Source of the DNA: Enchytraeus crypticus
Lineage: Eukaryota > Annelida > Clitellata > Enchytraeida > Enchytraeidae
Reading direction: 5' to 3'
Assembly (NCBI GenBank): GCA_905160935.1
Contig: CAJHZI010000447.1
Location: forward strand, 305,501 to 369,500
Length of the DNA: 64,000 bases
In this document: piece by piece, positions 31,801-41,725 of the stretch
How the letters are laid out: every line of letters starts with the position of its first letter
How positions within the stretch are numbered: the first letter of the stretch is position 1
Translations under genes and position numbers: made by a program
The notes under the pieces: generated by a model
Database searches by the model: none
Told to the model about the DNA's origin: nothing
Seen by the model: only the letters and a program-made list of their open reading frames with translations

Positions 31801-32208
31801 GGTAAACAGGATTGTTTTCTCAGGAAATGACTCACTCTCTTCAGTGCATTTCCATTCAAACAGGTCTTAACGTACACAACGCTTCCACTCATCCCTATCT
31901 TCCGTTTTCCTTTTCATATCCACTATACGAGTGGCTCTTTAAATCATCTATAACATTTTTTTTGATATACCATATTTCTTTGGGATTCTGCCTATGACGA
32001 GGTGGGTCCTATGCTTTCCTCAGCTCCGACTAACATTTACTAGGCAGGACATCATTCCCTGAGAAAACCTTCAAGTTTACACTTCTTTGTTGACACTTGT
32101 ATAAGACAGATATGTAAGCTCCTCATGCCCACGCCTATAACTGATGTAATATCAGTGTGTAAGCAGCTGGACTAAATATTGCGATATATGAAGCAGAATA
32201 ATTAACCG
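31801..32208. other. No feature recognised
   Basis: Intergenic sequence with no coherent coding or repeat signal. Confidence 0.3.
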
Positions 32209-32216
32209 ACCCACCG

Positions 32217-33185
32217 CAGTGTTATTCTAGTCTCATAATGTTTTTCTATTTCAGTTTCTATTATAGTCTTTGCTAATGTTTTTGTATTTCAATTCCATTT
32301 TAGTCTTTGCATATTTTGTCGTTTCAGTTTTTATTCTATTTCAAAAAATTATTTTTCTATTCTTATTCTATTTCAGTCAAGGTACTTTTTTATTCTATTT
32401 CTATTCTATTTCAGTCTTTAAATATGGTGAACCATTTTAAACTCAAAGATCACACCTGTATTACTCAATGTTTCTATTCTTAATTTCATTATAATAAATC
32501 AATATAGAGAGAGTTGATTAATTACTTAAGTTCGCCACAGACAATATTACAATTGAGTTTGCTAGATTGAGTTAATCATTTTACAATGAAAATTTCGCAT
32601 TAGTATCCATTATTTTAGCATGATCGTCAATCATTTTCTTATTAAGCTTCAAGAAGATCTGCTTCTCCTAACATACCTGAGCTCTATTTCTCTATTTCTA
32701 TAATACTTCAATCTAAAATATTTCAATCTATAATACTTCAATCTATAGTACTTCAATCTATAATGCTTTAATCTAAAATATTTAAATCTATAATACTTCA
32801 ATCTGTATTAAGTCAATCTATAACACGCTGCTAAGAGTTTTATGTCAATCTATAACACGCGGCTATTTAAGAACTTGAACAAGACTGCGTTACCCTGTTG
32901 TTATTCAAAAAATAATTTTCATTGCAAATGTTGAATGTGCCTTGACGAAAATAGAGACGAAAATAAAGACGAAAATTGGACGAAATTTATTCACTTTTTA
33001 TCATTGCAGTCTTTATTTTTTCGTTTGTATTCAGTTCTCGTCATCTAATATTTTTTATTTCATTTTATCGTTATCGTCGAGCGATTCCATATTTTCCGTT
33101 TTCACTTTCATTCAAGTTGATGAATTCATTATTTTTCAGTCAGACGATATTTTCGTCTTAGTTTTTGTCAACTGGAATAACACTG
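32217..33185. mobile_element. hAT-like MITE, 8-bp TSD ACCCACCG
   Basis: Ends CAGTGTTATTCTAG and (reverse complement) CAGTGTTATTCCAG. Exact duplications ACCCACCG at 32209-32216 and 33186-33193. The 969-bp interior has pyrimidine-rich TTTCTATTTCAG iterations (32230-32440), a TTCAATCTATAATAC array (32695-32860) and inverted GACGAAAAT/ATTTTCGTC motifs near the right end. No transposase. Confidence 0.82.
32695..32865. repeat. 15-16 bp tandem repeat inside the MITE
   Basis: About nine units of TTCAATCTATAATAC with AAAATATT variants. Confidence 0.7.
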
Positions 33186-33649
33186 ACCCACCGCTTTAAA
33201 AAAGTGTTCCAATAATTATAATTAATGTCATTGAAGTACGTCACATGTATTTTCAATAAGTTAGGTTATAATGTTATAGATTTCATATTAATAACTAGTA
33301 TACATTGTCCTACTACATTCTACAATTTATGCCAATTAAATATGAGCATGATAAACTCTACAGTCCTTATAGTTCATTTATTTAAATTTTAAAATACTAT
33401 GATGGCTTCTACTAGCGTTTTAAATCTAAATTACCTGATAAAACTTTAAGTCAAAACTTTAAGTCAATCAGAAGTTATAAAATTGGAGTACAGAGACTTG
33501 GTAGTAGAAATTAAAACTAATAGATGGACAGCTAACTGTTGCTTCTAAGTGCTACTAGCAAAATATGTGTTGATCAAATATAGTTTTGAATCACAAATAA
33601 TTCAATAGCAATGTAAATGACAACACATTAAGGAATTTAATCTCAGGTG

Positions 33650-33775
33650 ATGTCAGTAAGATATCAGATTGCTGATCAGAATGTATGGGTTTAAATCCCG
33701 GGCTCGTCATTAATATCGTTTCCAAGAAATGAAACTGACATTAATATCGGCTTTACAGCTTTACAGGTGTAGCTA
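33650..33775 (+). mobile_element. SINE family A, diverged copy
   Basis: TCAGTAAGATATCAGATTGC, GGGTTTAAATCCCGGGCTCG (B box region) and AAATGAAACTGACATTAATA; several changes from the other copies. Confidence 0.6.
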
Positions 33776-33779
33776 TGAG

Positions 33780-35205
33780 CTCTCCAGTAATGATTAATCA
33801 TGGTGAGGAGGACACAGAACGGGCTCAAGTGGCTGAAATACGTATCAAAGTAAAATAATGTGATGACCCCTCATAGAATTGCCCTTTAATCGAAAGCACC
33901 GTATGTCCCAGTTGAGGTGAATTGAGGTGAAAACAATTTAATCAATTAATCACAGCTCCATTAAGCATAGCATGTTGTCTTGGTCTCAAAGATCCGGTCT
34001 TGGATTCGAGGGGAAGGTCTTGTTCTCTGAGTTTGGCCTTGACTACAAGTGTGCTTTTAACTATGATATAAATGATGTAATCGGATCTTTAATGATCTAC
34101 AATTTTCAAACAGCAACGAGCACAAAGTTTAAATTTAAGACTCAAAACCATTCATTTATAATTTAAAGAGATGAAACTAAAGTTCAACTAAGATTTAGCC
34201 TAACTGAGTTTTTCTTAAAGCTTCATAACCATCATAATTGCCAATAAATAATAGGACACTTGATAGTACTACCTAATAATAGGTGTTGCAATACAGACTA
34301 ACAACTTATGATCATACACTTCACAATCCAGAGTAATAAAAAAGAAATTCAGACCAGGTACAGAAAAATGTTGTATAACTGTAAAATGGCAACAAAATGA
34401 GAAATATTATAAAACAGAGACAAGGAAGGGATCTCAGTGTAAATCGTAAGATATCCTATGCTGGGCATGTTTTAAAGATCATCCATCCTACTGCACTCTG
34501 AAAGACTGTTGAGAAGGAGTGTTTGCCGAAATTAAATAGTATCAATCAAATGGTATAAATCTAACAAAGTCGATTTGCAGCAATTCTGCAATCTCTATTA
34601 GGCTATCTATTTGTTTCTCTTTATATCTGTCAATTCGTTTCTGTTATTTCTAACAATTAGCTCTCTTTTAACAGCATTAGCCAATTAACAAATGCAAACG
34701 AATACAATTTCTGAATTGTTGTATAACAATAATAACAACTTTCATTTGCGCAGCATCTGTATATGGCCTTGAAATTCCAGGTGGAACAAGCATGCATTCC
34801 ACCCGCATCAAAACTGCGCATAATACATAAAGAGTAGGATGTGCGCACGCTCAATACAAATTACTTAACATAACACTGATCTCTTTAGGTATTTTATTTA
34901 AAAACATCAATGTTTTAGGTCTAGATTAAGAATCACAACAGTGTAATATTTTATTTTCAATTTCTTTTTGCGCCTAACAATCAATCTACATGTTTGTAAA
35001 CATTGATCAGCTGCTTCAGCATTTTTTATGTGCATAAAGGCAGCATAATATTTTTCCAACCCATGTGTCATTTATAACTCATCAAGGAATTGATAACTCG
35101 CAATGTATATTTTGTACACGATAAAATGTCAACAAAAAGTGAAAAATGAACTTGGAATAAGAAAGTCCTCATCTGCCAGCAGCGAGCTTATTACGAATAG
35201 CTGAG
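33780..35205. other. Intergenic, no gene recognised
   Basis: AT-rich with no domain-bearing frame. Confidence 0.3.
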
Positions 35206-35211
35206 AGAGTA

Positions 35212-35455
35212 AAGTAAAAAGTAAACACGCATTTTAGAGAAATGATCAACTATGTGCGTTTATATCTATCACTTTTTAATACCACATGTTTAAACCGTTA
35301 GGCAATTTAGAGCATTTTCCGTGTAACCAGTCCAATGAATATCGGAGATTTTACTCTCAGATCAGCGCTGCTGGGATTCGAACCCACGAGGGTTCCATTC
35401 ACCTCAGGATCTCTCGTTTAAATCTTCATCATGACGTTACCCACATAATCATGCT
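35212..35455 (-). mobile_element. SINE family B (minus strand)
   Basis: GATCAACTATGTGCG, AATACCACATGTTTAAACCG, GGAGATTTTACTCTCAGATC and the inverted B box GGGATTCGAACCCACGAG. Continuous, and so the reference for the split copy at 9840. Confidence 0.72.
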
Positions 35456-35464
35456 TGCTTCAGT

Positions 35465-35815
35465 ATTAAGAGCTTATGGAAAACCGTTAATGATCTTTTA
35501 CATAGATCTATTTCTCCTTCTCTTCCTTCTACTCCTGTGGAGTCACTGCCTGAACAATTTTCCAAATACTTTACAGATAAGATAAGAAATCTTAGAGAAT
35601 CTATCACTCCAGCTCCTAACTCTACTCCTCATACTCCAGTAGAGATTCATTCCAAAAATGAGCTTTCTAATTTCACTCCAGTCCAGTTACAATTGATGAG
35701 ATTACTAAATTAGTTTTAGACTCTCCAGCTAAACATTGTGACTTGGATCCTATCCCAACTTCTCTTTTAAAGAAGTGTATAAACATACTTGTTCCAGTAT
35801 TAACATTGCTTGTTA

Positions 35816-35872
<57 letters not shown>

Positions 35873-37490
35873 GGCAAATTTCCTCTCGCTTTTATGCAGT
35901 TATTACTCCATTGCTTAAAAGGCCCACACTGGATAAGGAATTATTGTCAAATTACAGGCCTATATCTAATCTGTCATACATATCTAAGCTCACTGAAAGA
36001 ATTGTTCCTCAGAGGCTTTCTACTCATCTCTCTTACAATGATCTATTTAATAAGCATCAAGCTGCTTATACTAAGCATCGTTCAACTGAAACGGTGCTTC
36101 TATCTGTGTGCAATTCTATTGTTAATGCCATGTGCACACAACGCTTAACTGGATTATGTATGCTTGATATTTCGGCCGCTTTTGATACCATTGATCACAA
36201 TATTCTTCTAGAACGTCTTTCTTCCTGGTTTGGTGTTCGTGGAATTGTTCTTGACTGGTTTTCCTCCTATCTGACGGATCGTTCTTTTAGTGTGAAAGTG
36301 ATGGAGTACATCTCTTCGTCTTCTCACTTAAAGTATGATGTGCCTCAAGGCTCCGTTCTTGGCCCTATCCTCTTTAACCTCTATACAACACCCCTAAGCA
36401 CTCTAATCTCTTCTCATTCTCTTGATCATGAACTATATGCTGATGACATTCAAATGTACACTTGTTTCACCCCTAACTCCTATTCTAATGCCGAAACCCT
36501 CCTGCAACAAAGTTTTCAGTCTATATCCTCTTTGATGTCTGCTAATTTCTTGGCACTTAATCCATCTAAGATTGAATTCTTGTTGGTCGGGACACCTCAA
36601 CAGCTTCTGAAGCTGAATGGGAAAACGCTTTCGTTATCTTCGGGTTTTAAAATATCACCTGTTTCTTCTGTAAGAAATCTCGGTGTTATCCTTGATAAAC
36701 ACCTAACCTTCCACGAACACATAACTAAAACTTCACAAGCATGTTTCTTCCAAATCCGTGATCTTCGTCGAATACGCCCATATTTGTCACGTGAGAGCTG
36801 CTACAATTGATGCTGCTCTTGTGCAATCGAAGTTGGACTACTGCAATTCCCTGTTTTTAAATCTTCCTGCCTGTGAGATTGATCGGTTGCAGTTTGTTCA
36901 GAATTCTCTTGCGCGAGCAATTTTTTGTAGTTTCAAGTACTCACATGTTACGCCTATTTTGAAGTCTTTGCACTGGCTAAAGATTAAAGAGCGTATCATT
37001 TACAAAACAGCTTCATTAACCTATAAGTCCATCACCATCCCTGGACAAACTTGTATGTCTCACTTGATTAAAGTGATGCAGCCTGCTATTACTCGGTCTT
37101 CTAAGTTAATTACTCTTGTGAGACCTAGCTTACCTTCACGCTCTAAGCTATCTAATCGTTCTTTCCAGCATGCTGCACCTCAGATCTGGAATTCTCTTCC
37201 ATCCAATCTTCGGAAATCTTCATTTGAATCACATCAGCCTTTGCTGTCCTATGAGCAATTCCATAAGCAGTTGAAGACCTATCTTTTCCATCTCTCTTTT
37301 CCATCCAGTGTCCATGAGCAGCGACCTGCGCTTAAACCACCTTTTCTTTAACTCCCTTTACTTTGGACTGAATTTTTGAATTTGCACCGTTTTTGGACCT
37401 TCTTTTTTTGCTCGCCGGCTTGATTTTGTCTCAATAGTGCTCGATGTTGTCATTGATGACTGTAGCACTCTCATTGTTGTTATTATTACT
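35465..37490 (+). mobile_element. LINE family J, longer copy (plus strand)
   Basis: Begins with a pre-RT region (PVESLPEQFSKYFTDKI), continues through DPIPTSLLKKC, RPISNLSYISKLTERIV, DVPQGSVLGPILFNLY and the intact active site LYADD (about 36436-36450), then the C-terminal region WNSLPSNLRKSSFE and 3' UTR to (ATT)n. A (TC)n expansion at 35820-35869 and a frameshift near 36760 interrupt the frame. No endonuclease in the window: 5' truncated. Confidence 0.83.
35820..35869 (+). repeat. (TC)n microsatellite inside the LINE RT frame
   Basis: About 25 TC units encode LSLSLS; the frame shifts after it and is restored about 40 bp later by a second indel. Confidence 0.85.
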
Positions 37491-37509
37491 ATTATTATTA
37501 CCCCTACGC

Positions 37510-37640
37510 TATTAATGGCCAATTTTATGACACTTCGATAGTAAGCTATCGAAGGTTTTATCGAAGGGATATGGCCAATTTCATGACACTTCGATAGTAG
37601 TTATTGAAGGTTTTATCGAAGGGATAGTCACTTTTGGATT
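37510..37640. repeat. Tandem duplication with internal hairpin
   Basis: ATGGCCAATTTTATGACACT, CTTCGATAGTAAGCTATCGAAG and GGTTTTATCGAAGGGAT are repeated with small changes as a second copy from about 37570. CTTCGATAG/CTATCGAAG form a perfect stem. Confidence 0.65.
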
Positions 37641-37757
37641 TTATGAACACTTGTTGACTCGCTAAAGTACGCTTAGCGACTATAAGTTAGCGACTGAACT
37701 ATCGCCTCAAAGTTCACCGGATAAGCCTCTATCGGCTCTGTGCAATGCTGCAGCGTC

Positions 37758-37780
37758 ATTGTTCTCTCTCTCTCTTTCTA

Positions 37781-37837
<57 letters not shown>

Positions 37838-37857
37838 TATCTATATATATATAGATA

Positions 37858-37892
<35 letters not shown>

Positions 37893-38040
37893 ACTATATT
37901 AGATTTGGTGTGTGTGTCTGTGTTGTATGTGTGTGTACGTGTCTATGTGTGGGTATATATATATGTATATATATATATATATAATATATATAGATATATT
38001 ATATATATATATATATGTATATCTATATTATAGGTATATA
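37758..38040. repeat. (TC)n and (TA)n/(TG)n microsatellite tract
   Basis: CTCTCT from about 37759 to 37825 gives way to TATATA runs interspersed with TGTGTG and TATGTG. Confidence 0.88.
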
Positions 38041-38041
38041 T

Positions 38042-38990
38042 AGGGTGTCGCATAAGTTCGTATACCGTTTTCAAATTGCATTAACTCTGGAACTACTTAA
38101 CCGTTTTAAACCAAATTTGGACAGTATGTAGACACGATAAATAAAATATATGGGTACAATTTAATTTGTAATCGTACAAGTAATTAGGTAGATATGAAAT
38201 TTTTCTGAATGACGTCACATTTTCGCAAAAACTAATATTTTATAGTATTTCCTTTTTGCTTAATGACAGCGAGTATTCTATCCGGCATAGATTTGATTAA
38301 TGTCTGAAGTATTTCCACTTTCACTGATCTCCAAGCTTGTTGTAGACGACGTTTCAGCTGCACAACATTCGTGGGCTCTGGATCGCGGTAGACACTAAAC
38401 GACAGAATACTCCACAGGTTCTCGATAGGAGAAAGGTCTGGAGAGTTCGGTGGCCAGTCCTTCGGCTTAATGTACGATGGAATGTTGTCTTCCAACCATC
38501 TTGTTGTTTTGGCTGATGTATGACATCTTGCACCATCCTGTTGAAAGATGCCAAGGTCATTGTCATTGAACAGCTTTACTCGAGTAACGTTGCCGCCGGT
38601 TACGATTCTTTGAAACGCTGGCTTGACGAGTTTATCCAGTATGTTTACAATGTAATAATCCGAGTTAAGTCGTGTACCGTTCGGAATGAAGTGCAGACTC
38701 GTTAATCCGTGTGCAGTCATTCCGCCCCAAACCATAACCGAGGGACTGAACTTCATTTGAGCAGCGGGAGGAACATTACTCTCCTGTGATCCCCACACAG
38801 TGTCGTTCTTGGGATTGGGTATGTAAAACACTTTGAAGGGTGACTCGTCAGTAAACAGAACATTTGACCAATCCTGAACAGTCCAATTACGATGATCACG
38901 CGCAAACTTAATACGTTTCACCTTGTGAGCATCAGTCAACAGTGGAATTTTTTTGCGACGCCAGTTCTTCCACTTTAATTAATTAATTTC
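38042..38990 (-). mobile_element. Tc1/mariner-superfamily element (5'-truncated), DD37E transposase
   Basis: One end near 38042 reads AGGGTGTCGCATAAGTTCGT next to TA. The minus-strand transposase ends about 190 bp inside it. The opposite terminal repeat and the DNA-binding N-terminal domain were not found. Confidence 0.65.
38232..38939 (-). CDS. Tc1/mariner-type transposase, catalytic domain
   Basis: 235 open codons without a stop (no ATG at the boundary; the frame begins at a TTG and continues upstream as KNWRRKKIPL before losing similarity). Catalytic residues: Asp31 in LFTDES, Asp135 in FQQDGARCH, Glu173 in SPDLSPIENLW. 37 residues separate the second Asp and the Glu, so DD37E rather than the DD34E of Tc1. 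The WGGMTAHG block is also conserved. The N-terminal helix-turn-helix region is missing, so an active enzyme is unlikely. Confidence 0.8.
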   Translation of the reverse strand: MTDAHKVKRIKFARDHRNWTVQDWSNVLFTDESPFKVFYIPNPKNDTVWGSQESNVPPAAQMKFSPSVMVWGGMTAHGLTSLHFIPNGTRLNSDYYIVNILDKLVKPAFQRIVTGGNVTRVKLFNDNDLGIFQQDGARCHTSAKTTRWLEDNIPSYIKPKDWPPNSPDLSPIENLWSILSFSVYRDPEPTNVVQLKRRLQQAWRSVKVEILQTLIKSMPDRILAVIKQKGNTIKY

Positions 38991-39359
38991 ACTAATTTTT
39001 TCCATGTAAGGGAAACCATAAAAGCAAAATGATCGACAGTTGCAAACAATGATAATTCTCTCAGGAATATTATGTCAGCTGATGAAAGCAGCCAATGGAA
39101 GAGCGCAACTCTATTCCGCGCGCGCGGACCACCCAGAAACTATTAGTAAGCGCGCCGACTTGAAGTTGAGAGTCGTAAGAGGTTCATAACATCCAACTAG
39201 CGAATATTAACTAGTGTAGGCAATAAGGACCCTTTCCATAACTAGTAATCGGAAAGTTCTATCGAAGTCCTATAAAACCGAGCATTAGACATGCGGTATT
39301 AATAGTGATTGATAATAATATGGTTGATCATTACAATATATTGTGTGTTATTTGTTTAT

Positions 39360-39360
<1 letters not shown>

Positions 39361-39395
<35 letters not shown>

Positions 39396-39396
39396 T
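39361..39396. repeat. (TA)n microsatellite
   Basis: About 16 TA units. Confidence 0.85.
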
Positions 39397-39429
39397 TATG
39401 TAAATATCTATCATTGATGGATATCTATA

Positions 39430-39840
39430 ATTGATTGCCCTTGTGCGACCTAACTTAACTTCACGCTCTAAGCTAGCTAATCGTTCTTACCAGCATGCTG
39501 CTCCGCAGAGCTGGAATTCTCTACCATCCTAGTCGTAGGAAATCTTCGTTTGAATCACATCGGCCTTTGCTTTCCTGTGAGCAGTTCTATATAGACAGTT
39601 GAAGACCTATCTTTTCCATCTCTCTTTTCCGTCTGGTGTCCATGAGTTGCGACCAGTGCCTAAACCTTCTTTTCTTTAATTCCCTTATCTTTGGACAGAT
39701 TTTCTGGATTTTGGAATTTGCGCGGTTTTTTTAACTTCTTTTTGCTAGCCGTCTTGATTTTGTATCAATAGTGCTCGATGTTTTCATTGATGACTGTAGC
39801 ACTCTAATTGTTGTTATGTTATTACTCTCTATCGTTATTG
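39430..39840 (+). pseudogene. LINE family J, 3' fragment
   Basis: Collinear with the C-terminal coding part and 3' UTR of the copy at 35465-37490: GCTCTAAGCTAGCTAATCG, GCATGCTGCTCC, AGTGCTCGATGTTTTCATTG; stops and indels present. Sits about 2 kb downstream of the longer copy in the same orientation. Confidence 0.75.
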
Positions 39841-39844
39841 TGTG

Positions 39845-41265
39845 GTTAAGTTAACATTCCCATTGTTAGTATTCGTGTGTTGTGTCGCTCTGGACAGCAT
39901 GTAGGGCCTACTGAAGGAGCTGTCACTTGATCTAACTGTGTCTCAGTTGTAAGATAAATTATAATTATCGGAGATGTCAAACGTTAAACTAGCACTTCTT
40001 AAAGTATTACAGGTCATGTGCTCATGATCTTTCTCAACCGGGTGAGAAAATAGAACCTTTCACATTAAGATCAGGTGGTACACTGATCGTTGAAGAGATT
40101 TTAACATCAGCGTCTCAGACTTCTAAGGATATAGTTAATAAGTCTGAAAGCAATACTACTCAGTACACATCAAGTGCCCAGGTTCAATGTTCTTGTGCGT
40201 AAGCTGCCTCTCACACACGGTCCAGTCAGTCTACGACGACATTGAATTTCACAACGCTAGTGACCAGCTTGACAAATTTCTCTTAAATATTTTATGTAAT
40301 ATATTGGACACATCAAATTTGAGAGTGTGGCACAAGCTGAGGTGACCACAAGCAGAAGAAACCGTCTGTGCACTCAAAAGAGAAAGGCTTCCGAAAATGT
40401 GGTAATTCCATAGTCAATATATCTACACTGTCTCTTAATAAAACGACATCCCTTAAAATAATTTGGAATAGTTTCAGAAAGTATGCAGTCATTCTTTTGC
40501 CTTGTAACACCCTACTAAATAATCCAATTTGACACATTCCTGCCAAATCTAGTCGCTATATATTGAAAATTGTTAAATTCGCGAGGTAACCCTCAGCGAC
40601 TTATTAAATAACATTGGAAGAGTATGCATACATGTATAGACAACCTGTTTACACTGCCTAAATGATCTGATTCTATTTTATTTATTTTGTTGACTCCGAA
40701 AGTAATAGTTTGATGAATATAATTACCAATTATTTTTTTAAGATCATTGCATCTTATATTAAAAATGGCAAACCTCAGATTCGATACAAGCTTGCAGTCG
40801 ATGTCGCCATTTATGAACTGCACGTTCAATGATAGCTCTCTCTAGCACAGAACACTTCTTAATTCATTTACTTATTTTAAAATTTCGATTTTGCATAGCA
40901 AATACAAATGCAATGTAAATAATTGAATAGCACATAATTGAAAACTCAGGGTTAACACAAGGCACTCCTTGCCTCTTTAATCAGTCCTTGTCGCAGATGT
41001 GCAGCTTTAGGTATGCGTGCTTTGTGTACGCCTTATGTCACTCTCCAGATATTATAGTTCACAAAACTATTTACTGTGTAGTGTGTAGACATGCAGGCTA
41101 TACATTTCTAATGTTTTTGAGTTTTTTTTCCACCATTTGTCCTTTTGTCGTGAATAGTAACAGTAAAATTCTTCTTGTTTGATGTATTGGCCTATCTGAC
41201 TATGACTGCTATGTAATATGATCTGAAGCAAAATAAACTAACTAGTTTCACTCCTATAATTATTC
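39845..41265. other. Intergenic, no feature recognised
   Basis: No significant frame; AT-rich. Confidence 0.3.
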
Positions 41266-41323
41266 ACTATTATTATTCAGGGGCGGATTTGACTGGTGGG
41301 GGGCCTGGGGCCCAGTTTTTCCG

Positions 41324-41545
41324 GGATCGCTTTCGATAGATGAAACTGTCGTTATAGCATTCAAATATTTATCAAATAAATTGAATACAGTAAAATGAAA
41401 CCGAATAAGATTATTAAGATACTCGACTGCTGATCAGTATGTGCGGGGTTCAAATCCTGGGCTCGCCCGTCACTGACATTGCTTTCGAGCAAGGAAACTG
41501 ACGTTAACATCAGCTTGACCAGCTTTTTACTTTACCAGCTGTTTA
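41324..41545 (+). mobile_element. SINE family A within the hAT element, preceded by a partial tail
   Basis: The full-length piece 41395-41545 has GATACTCGACTGCTGATCAG, GGGGTTCAAATCCTGGGCTC and GGAAACTGACGTTAACATC. A separate tail-like piece (GATCGCTTTCGATAGATGAA) lies at 41326-41360, suggesting two successive insertions or a rearrangement. Confidence 0.7.
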
Positions 41546-41725
41546 ACAACAATCACAGTAAAATAAGTTGTCTTATTTGCGCCTAGTAGTCTAGGACCAT
41601 GTATGGTCTTTCAAAGAGGGAGTGAAAGATAAATTCATTTAGAAAGTTTAAATGGTATATTCTTTTAACCCAGCAAACACCACATGCGCCCAAAAACATA
41701 GAGTGGATATACTATCAGCGGCTGT

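Noticed and set aside
37740..38033. 79-97 codon frames of SLSLSL/YIYIY
   Set aside because: Microsatellite translation.
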